Positions 8,144 through 17,322 are shown, counted from the first letter of the stretch. The stretch: 41,870 nt of DNA from Methanosarcinaceae archaeon (GCA_023544565.1 JAMJFS010000015.1:1-41870), one strand, 5' to 3'. The notes: generated by a model not told the origin, from the sequence alone. Made by a program: numbers and translations.

Positions 8144-9625
8144 TTATTGCTTGCTTATGCACTCGCTGACAACTCCAAGCAAGTTGCTTATCGAGTCATC
8201 GATACGTTTGTTCAAACTCTCAAGTTTCTGCTCGTCTTTACCCAGTTTAACCATATTGCTGTTGAGGGATCTACGTATCTCATCAGGTGCAGGTCCCCCT
8301 GTGACGTTTCGTTTTTTGATGTTTGATCTGGGGTCAAGTGCTTCACGTACCATATCTTCAGTTAATCCGCGCCCGCTCAGGCTTTCACCGATAACATTAT
8401 GTGCCACCGCATCGATCTCGCCAAGTGTTGGTTCACCCTTTCCGCGCGATAACACGCCTACGATCTGGTGCGCTGTCCTAAATGGTACGCCTGTTGCCCT
8501 CACTATTGTATCTGCAAGTTCGGTAGCTGTTGTAAAACCTGTGACGGATTGTTCTGTCATCACGTCAATGTTCACTTTCATCGTCCCGACAATGCCTGCC
8601 ATGATGCGAACTGCAGCCCGTGTTGTTTCAATAGAACGCCAGATATTTGGCGTGGCTTCCTGCAGATCGCGGTTGTAACTGAGAGGTAATGATTTGCATA
8701 TCGTCAAAAGCGACATGAGTGAGCCGATCGCAACACCGCTTTTACCTCTTATAAGTTCGGCAGTATCGGGATTTTTCTTTTGAGGCATGATGGATGAGGT
8801 AGATGAATACATATCATTTAGTTCAATGAAATCGAATTCGGCTGTCGACCACATTACGATCTCCTCTGCCATTTTGCTTAAATTTATCATGACATTTGCA
8901 AATACACTGGCGGATTCGATCAGGAAATCGCGACTGCTCACAGCATCCATTGAGTTTTCTACGAGGTCGTCAAACCCAAGTAGTTTTTGTGTGCGTGAAC
9001 GGTCGATGTTAAAACCGGTCGAGGCGAATGCTGCTGCACCAAGTGGGCTCAAGTTAATCCTTGAATAAGCACTCAAAGTGCGGTCAAAATCACGACCAAA
9101 TACGTTTGCATGAGCAATAAGATGATGTGCAAGGGTTGTTGGCTGGGCATGTTGCAGGTGAGTAAAACCTGGCATGAGCGTATCGATATTCTTGTCTGCG
9201 GTGCTGTACAATGAACCGCGAAGAAGCGCAAGATCGCCCATTAGACCAAGCATTTCGTCTCGAAGGACAAGCCTGATACATGTTGCGACCTCATCGTTTC
9301 GCGATCGTCCCGAGTGCATCCTGCCACCGACATCTTCGCCTACGAGGTCTATGAGTTTTGATTCAAGGGATATGTGTATGTCTTCATAGGTGTGGTCAAG
9401 TTTATCGATCCCGCCTTCCTTTATATTCAGGAGTCCTTTAAGTATGCCGTAACAATCGCTTTCCTTGATGATGCCCTGCTCTTTTAGCATGACCGTGTGC
9501 GCCATATCAACTGCAATGTCTGCTTCGAATATCCATTTATCAGCATCCATTGAAGATGTGAACTTAGTTATCTCCTCATCGGGCGCGGTTGCAAGCCGAC
9601 CTCTTCGCAAAATATCGCTACTCAT
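8144..9625 (-). CDS. argH: Argininosuccinate lyase
   Basis: A 493-residue enzyme of the fumarase/aspartase superfamily that splits argininosuccinate into arginine and fumarate, the last step of arginine synthesis. Diagnostic blocks are HSGRSRNDEV (104-113), GFTHLQHAQPTT (153-164) and the mobile signature loop SSIMPQKKNPD (277-287) with the catalytic Ser. Length is normal. The C-terminus (SECISKQ) runs into a short TTATTGC tandem repeat (about 8130-8150), which may have trimmed or extended the tail. The promoter region carries a 9-bp perfect palindrome at the expected operator position. Confidence 0.95.
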   Translation of the reverse strand: MSSDILRRGRLATAPDEEITKFTSSMDADKWIFEADIAVDMAHTVMLKEQGIIKESDCYGILKGLLNIKEGGIDKLDHTYEDIHISLESKLIDLVGEDVGGRMHSGRSRNDEVATCIRLVLRDEMLGLMGDLALLRGSLYSTADKNIDTLMPGFTHLQHAQPTTLAHHLIAHANVFGRDFDRTLSAYSRINLSPLGAAAFASTGFNIDRSRTQKLLGFDDLVENSMDAVSSRDFLIESASVFANVMINLSKMAEEIVMWSTAEFDFIELNDMYSSTSSIMPQKKNPDTAELIRGKSGVAIGSLMSLLTICKSLPLSYNRDLQEATPNIWRSIETTRAAVRIMAGIVGTMKVNIDVMTEQSVTGFTTATELADTIVRATGVPFRTAHQIVGVLSRGKGEPTLGEIDAVAHNVIGESLSGRGLTEDMVREALDPRSNIKKRNVTGGPAPDEIRRSLNSNMVKLGKDEQKLESLNKRIDDSISNLLGVVSECISKQ

Positions 9626-9673
9626 GGTTCTTCATCCCTGTAAAATATATTTAGATTTATTGCTATGAATATC

Positions 9674-9706
9674 GAGTATTTCTAACGAAATACTCTATCT
9701 AAATAT
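9674..9706 (-). promoter_or_regulatory. argH promoter with palindromic putative operator
   Basis: On the minus strand a TATA-like ATATTTAG element (9696-9706) is followed at once by the perfect palindrome GAGTATTTC-taac-GAAATACTC (9674-9695). The palindrome lies between the TATA box and the expected transcription start, where archaeal repressors usually bind. The start codon is 48 nt further on. Confidence 0.45.
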
Positions 9707-9841
9707 GTAGCGTGGTATGGCGCAAACACTTAAAAACAAATCGGTTTTTTGGGACATGATTTTTGTTGTTTGTTTCATGATCTCACTACAAAAGGCTTAA
9801 ATTAACAAAGCACCAACTTAATACATACAGAGAGTTAAAAT

Positions 9842-10378
9842 ATGTCAAAAAGCGTAAACGTATTTAGATGCCGCATTTGTGGCGACCCGTACATTGGAAC
9901 AGAAGCACCAAGCAGATGCCCTTTTTGCGGTGCCAAAACAAAATATTTCACAGAGGCTACCATATGGGATACTTCGGAGTTTGAAGTAAACCTGAGTGAA
10001 AAGACCAGATCAAACCTTGAGGCTGCACTTGAACTTGAGATAAATAATTCAGGGTTCTATGAATGTGCCTTCAAAAAGGCAAAAGCGCAAAACGATGAAT
10101 ATTATATCGCAAAATTCAAGGCATTAAAGAAGATCGAATTAGAACATGCCTCTGCCATCTGCAAGTTTTTGAAAATTGAAGTTCCGGCTCTTCCAGACAC
10201 TTCGTGCAACATTGACGCTGCCGTAAACACAAAGGAAGGTTGGGAACGAGAGAACCGCGCCATCAAGTCGTATTCAACATTCAGGGACGAGGCAGTGGAA
10301 TCGAGAATGAAGGAATTCTTCGGCGCGCTGGTCGAGATCGAGACTGACCATCTGGAATTGCATGCGGAGAAGAAGTAG
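9842..10378 (+). CDS. Rubrerythrin-like protein with N-terminal rubredoxin domain
   Basis: A 178-residue protein with a rubredoxin-type FeS4 site at the N-terminus (C10-x2-C13 and C26-x2-C29) followed by a ferritin-like four-helix domain (about 50-178). Candidate diiron ligands are in LELEINNS (about 64-66), ELEHA (Glu99/His102), EGWERE (about 132-137) and EIETDH (Glu167/His170). The domain order is the reverse of classical rubrerythrin. Such proteins reduce peroxide in anaerobes. The gene is single and faces away from argH, with a TATA-like CTTAAATTA at about 9796-9804. Confidence 0.85.
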   Translation: MSKSVNVFRCRICGDPYIGTEAPSRCPFCGAKTKYFTEATIWDTSEFEVNLSEKTRSNLEAALELEINNSGFYECAFKKAKAQNDEYYIAKFKALKKIELEHASAICKFLKIEVPALPDTSCNIDAAVNTKEGWERENRAIKSYSTFRDEAVESRMKEFFGALVEIETDHLELHAEKK

Positions 10379-10456
10379 ATAAACCTATTTCATTTTTATT
10401 TTTTTCAGTGCGTTTAGATTAATGTCATCTTTTTCGAACGAGATCTCATATAATAA

Positions 10457-10575
10457 ACGAGAAAATGCTCACTTCGTTCGCGTTAACTCGGAGTACATAA
10501 TCCTATAAATTATATTCAACAAGAAAATGCTCACTTTGTTCGCATTGACTTGAAATACATAATCTTATAGATTAT
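10457..10575 (+). repeat. Tandem pair of dispersed hairpin-ended repeats, copies R4 and R5
   Basis: Copies at 10457-10513 and 10519-10575 have a 62-bp period. Both read AC(G/A)AGAAAATGCTCACTT.GTTCGC, then a TTAACTCGGA or TTGACTTGAA core, then an AT-rich hairpin ATAATC.TATA.ATTAT. The junction ATTATATTCAACAAG corresponds to the R2-R3 junction without the MITE. Confidence 0.8.
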
Positions 10576-10585
10576 ATATAATCAA

Positions 10586-10645
10586 AAATGCAAAACAAAT
10601 AAATGCAAAACAAATAAATGCAAAACAAATAAATGCAAAACAAAT
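10586..10645. repeat. 15-bp tandem repeat, four copies
   Basis: The unit AAATGCAAAACAAAT is repeated four times perfectly (10586, 10601, 10616, 10631). It lies directly after repeat copy R5 and about 70 bp upstream of the ATP-grasp ligase gene. A hairpin CCCGT/ACGGG follows at 10658-10677. Confidence 0.9.
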
Positions 10646-10713
10646 AAACATTCATGACCCGTCGGGACACCCACGGGCAATAAAATGAGGGTATTTTCAT
10701 ACCAAAGATCAGA

Positions 10714-11634
10714 ATGGAACCTACAACGAGAAAAATCGGAATCGCAATAACCAACCTAACAGACTGGACAGCCACAGCCCTAATAGCCGCAGCAAAACAA
10801 AAAAACATCACCCCGGTCATAATAAACCTGCAAACCGCAGATGTCACAATACAACACAGTGTCCATTACAGCGCAAACGACACCGACCTATCCGAACTTG
10901 ATGCAATTATTGTGCGCGATGTCGGAGCAGGTACACTTGAAGGTGTTTCATTTAGATTCGACATTCTGCGACAACTTGAAATGAACGGAACACTGGTTGT
11001 CAATACCCCACAGGCAATCCAGAATGCTGCAAACAAATACCACTCTACCTGTCTTCTGGCACAGGCAAACTTGCCAGTCCCTCGAACAACAGCAGTCCAG
11101 AGTACCGAAGGTGCTCTGAAAGCACTGGCAGAGTTTGGTGATGCCATAATAAAACCCGTATTTGGCTACAAAGGTATGGGAATTGTGAGAATTAAAGACA
11201 ACACAGCATTTTACCCGAATAACAAACCGCGCCCCGAATCGATCAAACAACTCATCGATGACCTCATCACTGAAAAGGAGATGCTATACATTCAGGAATT
11301 TATCACTAATCCAGGGCGAGATATTCGTGCATTTGTTGTCAATTGCAGCGTCATCGGTGCGATATATCGCACAGCACCAGACGGCTCATGGCTCAACAAC
11401 CTCAGTCAGGGAGGCACTGCCGCGCGGTGTATCCTGTCGCAAGAACAGGAAGAGATATGCATACGTGCCGCAGAAACCATTGGTACGGTCTTTGCAGGTG
11501 TGGACATCATTGAAGGAGCAAACGGACCAGTCATACTTGAGGTCAATGGCACACCATCGGGAGCAGGCATATATGAGGCATGGGGCATAAATGCCGCAGA
11601 ACATATAATCGATTACGTGACCACGGGGATATAG
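10714..11634 (+). CDS. mptN: RimK-type ATP-grasp ligase, probable tetrahydromethanopterin:glutamate ligase
   Basis: A 306-residue ATP-grasp enzyme of the RimK/CofF/MptN group, which add glutamate to a carboxylate. Features in order: an N-terminal Rossmann-like domain (KIGIAITN...), the ATP-binding loop [16 protein letters not shown] (about 147-162), IQEFI (about 193-197), RAFVV, and the Mg-binding end GVDIIEG...[10 protein letters not shown] (about 264-286). In Methanosarcinales the expected role is addition of glutamate to tetrahydromethanopterin to form tetrahydrosarcinapterin. The related F420 ligase CofF is the main alternative, and the family alone does not separate them. The start ATG has no obvious ribosome binding site. 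Confidence 0.75.
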   Translation: MEPTTRKIGIAITNLTDWTATALIAAAKQKNITPVIINLQTADVTIQHSVHYSANDTDLSELDAIIVRDVGAGTLEGVSFRFDILRQLEMNGTLVVNTPQAIQNAANKYHSTCLLAQANLPVPRTTAVQSTEGALKALAEFGDAIIKPVFGYKGMGIVRIKDNTAFYPNNKPRPESIKQLIDDLITEKEMLYIQEFITNPGRDIRAFVVNCSVIGAIYRTAPDGSWLNNLSQGGTAARCILSQEQEEICIRAAETIGTVFAGVDIIEGANGPVILEVNGTPSGAGIYEAWGINAAEHIIDYVTTGI

Positions 11635-11677
11635 GGATATAGTAGCATTTTGTATTAGGGATTACGAGGAAATAAAG

Positions 11678-12025
11678 ATGATTGAATACAAACAATGCAT
11701 TGTGATACGCGATGACCTCAAACTTTCAAAAGGTAAACTTGCAGTACAGGTTGCACATGCTGCCGTATCTGCGTCAGATTGGGCAGACAGAGATGCGCTT
11801 GAGGGGTGGAAGGAAAGCGGTCAGAAAAAGGTAGTCCTTCGGGTTCCAACATTGCAGGATCTTTTTGAACTCAAGGAAGTGGCAAGACGACACGACTTTC
11901 CAACAGCACTTATCACAGATGCAGGGCGTACCGAGATCGCACCAGGCACTATTACGGTGCTTGGGATAGGACCTGCGAGATCAGATGAACTTGAAAAGAT
12001 CACAGGGCATTTGAAATTGTTATGA
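11678..12025 (+). CDS. pth2: Peptidyl-tRNA hydrolase, Pth2 type
   Basis: A 115-residue archaeal/eukaryotic-type hydrolase that recycles tRNA from prematurely released peptidyl-tRNA. The whole protein is the Pth2 domain: KQCIVIRDDLKLSKGK, AVQVAHAAV (about 25-33, with the conserved His and active-site Lys nearby), a VLRVP strand, and ITDAGRTEIAPGT...LGIGP near the C-terminus. Length is exactly that of the family. It lies 43 bp after the ATP-grasp gene. A hairpin GATCG...CGATC at 12024-12043 separates it from the lipoprotein gene. Confidence 0.95.
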   Translation: MIEYKQCIVIRDDLKLSKGKLAVQVAHAAVSASDWADRDALEGWKESGQKKVVLRVPTLQDLFELKEVARRHDFPTALITDAGRTEIAPGTITVLGIGPARSDELEKITGHLKLL

Positions 12026-12067
12026 TCGGTTGTTACAACGATCGATTAAAAGGATGATGATCCATAA

Positions 12068-13255
12068 ATGATTAAAAAACATATATGCATGATTGCAATG
12101 CTATTGATAATCCTTATCTCAATTTCAACCTCAGGATGTCTAACTGAATCTTTCCAGCAGATCGAACAATATACGCAGTCTACAACATACATATCCACTC
12201 AAGAAGAAACATATAAACTGGATATCTCTGAACTCACAGTCCCTGAAGTACCTGATACTCCCCCACATAAATTTGAAAAAACACCTACAACAACATCAAA
12301 TTCGAGAATGATCCCCGGGTTCAGCCTATCAAGTAATTATTATCATACAAAATTATATGAAGGCGGCACAGGAACATTTAAGATATTCGTAGAGAACAGT
12401 GGCAACACACCAATATTCATCTATGGATACGCAATACGAGGTCCAAATGTTTCAAGCATAAACGAGTCATATATGCAAAACACTGGCATCACCATTCCTG
12501 CAGGCGAGGAAAGATACATAGGTATGTTCAATGTGATGGTCCCGCAGGAAACAGATCAAATAACCCTTGGACTTAGCCTATCAATAATTGTGAAAACAAT
12601 GTCTGGTACATGGTATGACCATCATGAACAATTATTTGACAATTTCACAATGGATGTCATACCCACGATTGCAGAAGAATATCCAGAACATGTATCCAAC
12701 TTGCCACAGAGTGTTTTTAAGAGTATGAACAATAAAGTAAACCCTCTGGACATTAATGTTCGCGAGATTGCAGCAAGTTCTGCAAAAACCTATCCTGGCA
12801 CGTATAACATATACCAGATATGTGCCATATTCGATTACGTAAAAGAAAACATACAGTACATCAGTGATCCACGTGGCGGTGATTACTGGTCTCCTCCAAA
12901 CGAAACACTGAAAATTGGTGCAGGAGATTGCGATGACTACGCCATATTAATGTCATCCCTTGTAGAAGCCATTGGAGGCACAACGCGGATATATCTCACA
13001 GACACACACGCATTTACTGCAGTGTACATCGGTAACGATACTGACCATATTGACAGAATCGTAGATGGGATCGGACAATACTATGGTCCCGTTCCTGTAT
13101 ACTACTCAACAGATGAATACGGATCATGGCTTATGCTGGACCCAACATCAAGCCTTTATGCAGGAGACCTGCCTGGAGATACGGCACCCACATCACAGGG
13201 TTGGACGTACATCAATACAACCAAAATTACAGCAATTGACATAATTCCAAAGTGA
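12068..13255 (+). CDS. Lipoprotein with C-terminal transglutaminase-like domain
   Basis: A 395-residue exported protein. The signal peptide ends in the lipobox STSGC, with Cys24 the likely lipidated residue. Residues about 30-80 are a Thr/Ser/Pro-rich spacer, about 85-200 form a beta-rich domain (CARDB-like in appearance), and about 240-365 form a transglutaminase-like papain-fold domain. That domain has a full triad: Cys288 in GAGDCDDYA, His314 in DTHAF and Asp358 in MLDPTSS. Such domains act as proteases, amidases or cross-linkers outside the cell. The substrate is unknown. Its stop is 13 bp before truD, so the two may be cotranscribed although functionally unrelated. Confidence 0.8.
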   Translation: MIKKHICMIAMLLIILISISTSGCLTESFQQIEQYTQSTTYISTQEETYKLDISELTVPEVPDTPPHKFEKTPTTTSNSRMIPGFSLSSNYYHTKLYEGGTGTFKIFVENSGNTPIFIYGYAIRGPNVSSINESYMQNTGITIPAGEERYIGMFNVMVPQETDQITLGLSLSIIVKTMSGTWYDHHEQLFDNFTMDVIPTIAEEYPEHVSNLPQSVFKSMNNKVNPLDINVREIAASSAKTYPGTYNIYQICAIFDYVKENIQYISDPRGGDYWSPPNETLKIGAGDCDDYAILMSSLVEAIGGTTRIYLTDTHAFTAVYIGNDTDHIDRIVDGIGQYYGPVPVYYSTDEYGSWLMLDPTSSLYAGDLPGDTAPTSQGWTYINTTKITAIDIIPK

Positions 13256-13268
13256 GAGGAGATTACTG

Positions 13269-14585
13269 ATGCAAATACCGGAAATTGAAAAAAAAACAGG
13301 TATCGACATATATACTACAACCACCGAAGGTATTGGAGGGATGTTAAGGCAGGAGATCGATGATTTTATTGTGACCGAGATCACAAACCGTGAAGAAGGG
13401 GATAGTGGTAAAGAACTGATACTTGAACTCACAAAACGCAACTGGGACATGCATCATGTAATCCGTGACCTCTCACGCAAATTTGGGATCAGCCAACAGC
13501 GCATAGGTTTTGCAGGCACAAAGGACAGGCGGGCAGTCACTACCCAGAAGATCAGCATCAATAACATGACACCACAGGCAGTGGATGCTATTTACCTCAA
13601 GGATGTTGAACTGAAGGTCATCGGCAGGTCGAACAGGCCAGTGAAATTGGGCGACCTTACAGGAAACGGGTTCAAGATCATTGTTAGGGACATCGAACTG
13701 TCCGAAGATGAACTCCAGAGACGTCTTCAGAAAACCACAGATGAGATACTTGAAACGGGTGGAGTCCCTAACTTTTTCGGGATACAGCGATTTGGCGCGA
13801 TCCGCCCCATCACACACCTTGTGGGAGAAGCAATCATTCACGGAAATGTCGAAGAAGCCGCACTGGCATACATTGCGAGATCGTTCCCTGATGAATCCGA
13901 AGAGAACAGACGCGTGCGAGATCACGTGTTCACCACAAAAGACTATGCATGGGGCCTTGAACAATATCCACTGAACCTGCGATATGAACGCTCAATGATG
14001 CACCATCTTGTTACAGATCCTGATGATTTTGTGGGCGCATTTGGGATACTTGCCAAGAGCATACGCATGATGTTCGTACATGCATACCAGTCATACATGT
14101 TTAATCAAATCCTGTGTGAGCGAGTCAAAATAGGTCTGCCCCTAAACGCTGCTGTTGAAGGAGATATTGTCTGTTTTAAGAACAAAGATGGACTTCCTGA
14201 TATATCCAGAACAGAGAAGGTTACATCACAAAAACTCAACGGAATAAATAACCTTATAAAACGCAAGCGTGCTTTTGTGACAGCACCCCTGATCGGCTAC
14301 AGCACAGAATGGGCATCTGGCCAGCAGGGTGAGATCGAGCACCGCATATTTGAGAATAGCGGAGTTCCGATTGAAGGATTCAAAGTCCCGGCCATGCCTG
14401 AATTGGCATCAAAGGGATTGAGACGCGAGATTTTGCTGTATGCACAACCTGAGTATGTAGCATCAGAAGATGAACTGAATACTGGTAAAACAAAAGCAGT
14501 TCTTGATTTTTCATTGCCAAAAGGAAGTTATGCAACTACTCTGCTGCGTGAATATATGAAAGTCGATCCTAAAAGGATGAGTTGA
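13269..14585 (+). CDS. truD: tRNA pseudouridine(13) synthase TruD
   Basis: A 438-residue enzyme of the TruD/Pus7 family, which makes pseudouridine at tRNA position 13. The signature GFAGTKDRRAVTTQ (80-93) holds the catalytic Asp86. PNFFGIQRFG follows at about 164-173, and the TRUD-specific insertion domain occupies the middle. Length agrees with archaeal homologues. The start is supported by GAGGAG, 7 nt upstream, which overlaps the end of the lipoprotein gene. It converges with pyrG. Confidence 0.95.
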   Translation: MQIPEIEKKTGIDIYTTTTEGIGGMLRQEIDDFIVTEITNREEGDSGKELILELTKRNWDMHHVIRDLSRKFGISQQRIGFAGTKDRRAVTTQKISINNMTPQAVDAIYLKDVELKVIGRSNRPVKLGDLTGNGFKIIVRDIELSEDELQRRLQKTTDEILETGGVPNFFGIQRFGAIRPITHLVGEAIIHGNVEEAALAYIARSFPDESEENRRVRDHVFTTKDYAWGLEQYPLNLRYERSMMHHLVTDPDDFVGAFGILAKSIRMMFVHAYQSYMFNQILCERVKIGLPLNAAVEGDIVCFKNKDGLPDISRTEKVTSQKLNGINNLIKRKRAFVTAPLIGYSTEWASGQQGEIEHRIFENSGVPIEGFKVPAMPELASKGLRREILLYAQPEYVASEDELNTGKTKAVLDFSLPKGSYATTLLREYMKVDPKRMS

Positions 14586-14616
14586 ACAATAACACGATCG
14601 TATCAGTTGTTATTGT
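14586..14616 (+). terminator. Hairpin after truD
   Basis: A 9-bp stem ACAATAACA (14586-14594) / TGTTATTGT (14608-14616) with a 13-nt loop starts one base after the truD stop. Only a weak T-rich stretch follows. It may terminate truD transcription between the convergent genes. Confidence 0.5.
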
Positions 14617-14651
14617 CCAATTTATTACGTTCGTGTCTTTTTACGATACCA

Positions 14652-16247
14652 TTATTTTTTCGTTTTCATATCCAGCATCGCTTCAACAAGTGCCTTGAAT
14701 GGTGGGGACGGACGACCGGGTCTGGATTTAAATTCAGGGTGGAACTGGGATGCAAAGAAGAACTTATTATCAGGAATTTCAACGATCTCCATCCTGTTCT
14801 TGTTCTTGCCTGAAAACACCGCACCTTTTGCTTCGATCCTTTCTATAAAATTCGGATTAACCTCGTACCTGTGCCTGTGTCGCTCAACAATATTACTGGC
14901 ACTGTATATCCGCTGTGCAATCGTGCCGCTCTTCAGCGCCGCATCATAGTCACCAAGCCGCATTGTTGCGCCCATGTCAAGCAAACCTTCCTGTTCAGGA
15001 AGAAGATCGATCACAGGATACGGGGTATTCTCATCAAATTCTGTACTGTTCGCACCTTTCAGGCCAACGACATTCCTTGCAAACTCAATTACTGCAAGTT
15101 GCATTCCCAGACATAATCCAAGGTATGGGATATCATTTTCCCGCGCATACTGGATTGCAAGTATCTTGCCCTCAGTACCGCGTTCGCCGAAACCACCCGG
15201 AACAAGTATGCCATCGAATTCGGACAGACTTTCCAATACATTTGAATCATTCTCAATTGTCTCAGCTTTTATCCAGGTAGTATCAACATTGCAGCCACAC
15301 TCAATGGCAGCATGTTTAATGGACTCACGAATGCTTATGTATGAATCTTCAAGATGAGTATATTTTCCAACGATCGCAAGTTTAACCTCATCTGTAATGC
15401 TGTTCATGCGAGTGATCATATCACTCCATGATGTATCCTCACCCATTTTCTTGAGGTTTAACTTATCCATCAAATAATCGGTGAGTCCCTCATTTTCCAT
15501 CAAAAGCGGAACTTCATAGATGTCTTTTGCATCATGTGCACTAACAACAGCCTCCTCAGCAACGTCACAGAACAGAGCGATCTTTTCTTTTGAGTCTTGA
15601 GAAAGTGGTTCTTTGCATCTGGCAACAATTACGTCAGGAGATAGACCAAGTTCCCTCATCTCTTTTACAGAATGCTGGGTCGGTTTTGTTTTCTGATCGC
15701 CCTGTGCATCGATCGGCACCAGTGTCACATGAATGAGTGCAATAGCATCATCGGGTTCTTCCCTGTGCATCTGCCTGACTGCTTCTAAGAACGGCATACT
15801 CTCAATGTCACCAACAGTACCACCGACTTCGATCAAACAAATGTCTGCGCCACTTTTTGCGGCGACTTTTCGTATGCGGTCTTTTATCTCATTTGTAATG
15901 TGAGGGATTATCTGAACGGTTTTTCCAAGATATTCGCCCCGTCGTTCCTTTGATATCACGGATTGGTATATCTTACCGGTTGTCAGGTTGTGATCTCTTG
16001 TAAGTTCAGTATCCAGGAAACGTTCATAGTTGCCAAGATCAAGGTCAGCCTCTCCACCGTCCTTTAATACATACACCTCACCATGCTGGAAAGGACTCAT
16101 CGTACCTGCATCGATATTGATGTAGGGGTCGATCTTGATAGCCGTAACCTTATATCCTTTATTTTTCAGGTTTCTTCCGGTAGAAGCAGTTGTTATTCCT
16201 TTTCCAAGCCCACTCATTACTCCGCCAGTTACTATTATGTATTTCAT
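14652..16247 (-). CDS. pyrG: CTP synthase
   Basis: A 531-residue enzyme that aminates UTP to CTP using glutamine. The synthetase domain (about 1-270) has the P-loop-like [15 protein letters not shown] (8-22) and [22 protein letters not shown]-type block (38-57). The class I glutamine amidotransferase domain (about 290-531) has VPGGFGERG, the nucleophile Cys379 in GLCLGMQ and a C-terminal FHPEF with the catalytic His and Glu. Length is normal. No strong ribosome binding site precedes the ATG. It lies 24 bp after the membrane protein gene and is probably the last gene of a Trm112-membrane protein-pyrG unit. Confidence 0.97.
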   Translation of the reverse strand: MKYIIVTGGVMSGLGKGITTASTGRNLKNKGYKVTAIKIDPYINIDAGTMSPFQHGEVYVLKDGGEADLDLGNYERFLDTELTRDHNLTTGKIYQSVISKERRGEYLGKTVQIIPHITNEIKDRIRKVAAKSGADICLIEVGGTVGDIESMPFLEAVRQMHREEPDDAIALIHVTLVPIDAQGDQKTKPTQHSVKEMRELGLSPDVIVARCKEPLSQDSKEKIALFCDVAEEAVVSAHDAKDIYEVPLLMENEGLTDYLMDKLNLKKMGEDTSWSDMITRMNSITDEVKLAIVGKYTHLEDSYISIRESIKHAAIECGCNVDTTWIKAETIENDSNVLESLSEFDGILVPGGFGERGTEGKILAIQYARENDIPYLGLCLGMQLAVIEFARNVVGLKGANSTEFDENTPYPVIDLLPEQEGLLDMGATMRLGDYDAALKSGTIAQRIYSASNIVERHRHRYEVNPNFIERIEAKGAVFSGKNKNRMEIVEIPDNKFFFASQFHPEFKSRPGRPSPPFKALVEAMLDMKTKK

Positions 16248-16271
16248 AAGAATTCAACTACCTCTTGGTTT

Positions 16272-16970
16272 TTATTTAAATATTGGAAGTTTGATCAGTA
16301 AATATGCTATCAATGCTGTAAATAAAATGGATGATGCAATTGCCACATAAAAAATAGGGAATAAAAATGTTGGTTCAAATGTTATTGGTTCTATGTTAAT
16401 TGTAACTGCAGCCTGCAAAATAATGTACAAAGCGATCAACAACACGCTCATTCCACCAAGGAATAATATCAATCTTGGAGTTAATGATTCTAAAATGCCG
16501 TTTATTAGCTGGTTTGACATCTCAGATAACTGTATATTCCTATTACTTTTCGTGCCAGATGGAAAACTATCGTATTTTACACGTGGATTGTAAAGATCAT
16601 CTCCGACTTCGACTTCCATTGGGCCATCGTCAGGGTCTGATATACCGATCTTAAGATTGAAACTTTCTTTTTTAGAACCATATCCAACGACTACATGAAT
16701 CTGACCGCTGTTAAAAAGCCTTCCACCAGGGGGAATGCGCATGACCAATGGAACATATTCTTCGTGCCTTACATAAGGATTGTTGTCCAGAATGGTCACA
16801 TTGTCTATGAGTGACTCACTTGTGGAAAGGTGGACATGTGTTGGTGCAGCATAGTTGATTATCACAATTTCAAAACTTTTTTCGCCACCAGGTGATAATG
16901 GAATCTCAACAGTATCGGTATCAAATTCAATGGAGTTTACGCCAAGCCTGTTAATGTGCACTTGTTGCAA
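16272..16970 (-). CDS. Membrane protein of unknown function with N-terminal beta domain and two helices
   Basis: A 232-residue protein. Residues 1-115 look like a beta-sandwich (alternating hydrophobic strands, VEIPLSPGGEKSFEIVIINY, PLVMRIPPGG). They are followed by a linker and two hydrophobic helices at about 167-190 and 202-228. The helices would place the beta domain on one face of the membrane. The likely start is TTG at 16970, because GAGGAT lies 9 nt upstream. An in-frame GTG at 16961 is the alternative. I do not recognise a named family. It sits 21 bp after a Trm112-type gene and 24 bp before pyrG. Confidence 0.75.
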   Translation of the reverse strand: MQQVHINRLGVNSIEFDTDTVEIPLSPGGEKSFEIVIINYAAPTHVHLSTSESLIDNVTILDNNPYVRHEEYVPLVMRIPPGGRLFNSGQIHVVVGYGSKKESFNLKIGISDPDDGPMEVEVGDDLYNPRVKYDSFPSGTKSNRNIQLSEMSNQLINGILESLTPRLILFLGGMSVLLIALYIILQAAVTINIEPITFEPTFLFPIFYVAIASSILFTALIAYLLIKLPIFK

Positions 16971-16991
16971 TTTAGATATCCTCGCTAAAGA

Positions 16992-17174
16992 TCATTCTCT
17001 CAGGTCTGGTGGGAGCATGTTTGGAATCCCATCTTCGATTGGATAATGCTCATTGCATTTGGAACAGTATATCGTTCCACTAACAATTTCTTCATCGTTC
17101 TCTTTGGTGATATTCAATACAAGATCACCTTTACATATTGGGCATGCCAGAATATTCATTAATTCTTTTTTCAA
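16992..17174 (-). CDS. Trm112-type small zinc-binding protein
   Basis: A 60-residue protein with a CPICKG motif (Cys11, Cys14) and a CSKCNEHYPIEDGIPNMLP block (Cys37, Cys40). This is the pattern of the Trm112/YcaR (UPF0434) family. Trm112 proteins activate partner methyltransferases that modify tRNA, rRNA or translation factors. The start is TTG, supported by GGTGA 6-7 nt upstream. An in-frame ATG five codons later lacks such a site. A TATA box at 17244-17251 lies upstream, making this the probable first gene of the unit ending with pyrG. Confidence 0.85.
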   Translation of the reverse strand: MKKELMNILACPICKGDLVLNITKENDEEIVSGTIYCSKCNEHYPIEDGIPNMLPPDLRE

Positions 17175-17243
17175 TCTTATTCACCATTTCAAAAATACAT
17201 TGCCTTGCAATATGAATCTTTCCTATTATCAATATAATTACAG

Positions 17244-17251
17244 ATATAAAA
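17244..17251 (-). promoter_or_regulatory. TATA box for the Trm112-pyrG unit
   Basis: TTTTATAT on the minus strand with ACC upstream lies about 70 nt before the TTG start at 17174. It lies downstream of the fpo terminator, which supports independent transcription. Confidence 0.45.
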
Positions 17252-17290
17252 GGTACAACAAATACAGAAAATGCAGCAAATAACAAAATT

Positions 17291-17322
17291 AAAAAAAAGA
17301 TTGGTCTGGTAAACAGACCAAT
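17291..17322 (-). terminator. Terminator of the fpo operon
   Basis: A perfect 9-bp stem ATTGGTCTG/CAGACCAAT (17300-17308 with 17314-17322) and a 5-nt loop starts at the last base of the fpoO stop codon region. On the minus strand it is followed by a run of eight T (17291-17298). Confidence 0.85.

Noticed and set aside
8022-8678. 218-residue frame antisense to gatD and argH
   Set aside because: It crosses the boundary of two clear genes on the other strand and is Ser-rich, a typical antisense shadow.
10457-10575. Possible CRISPR repeat-spacer units at 62-bp period
   Set aside because: Similarity runs through the whole unit rather than alternating with unique spacers, and no cas gene is present.
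13473-13964. 163-residue frame antisense to truD
   Set aside because: It lies wholly inside truD, which has all family motifs.
14607-14813. 68-residue frame overlapping the 3' end of pyrG
   Set aside because: It is antisense to the CTP synthase C-terminus and its start lies in the truD terminator region.
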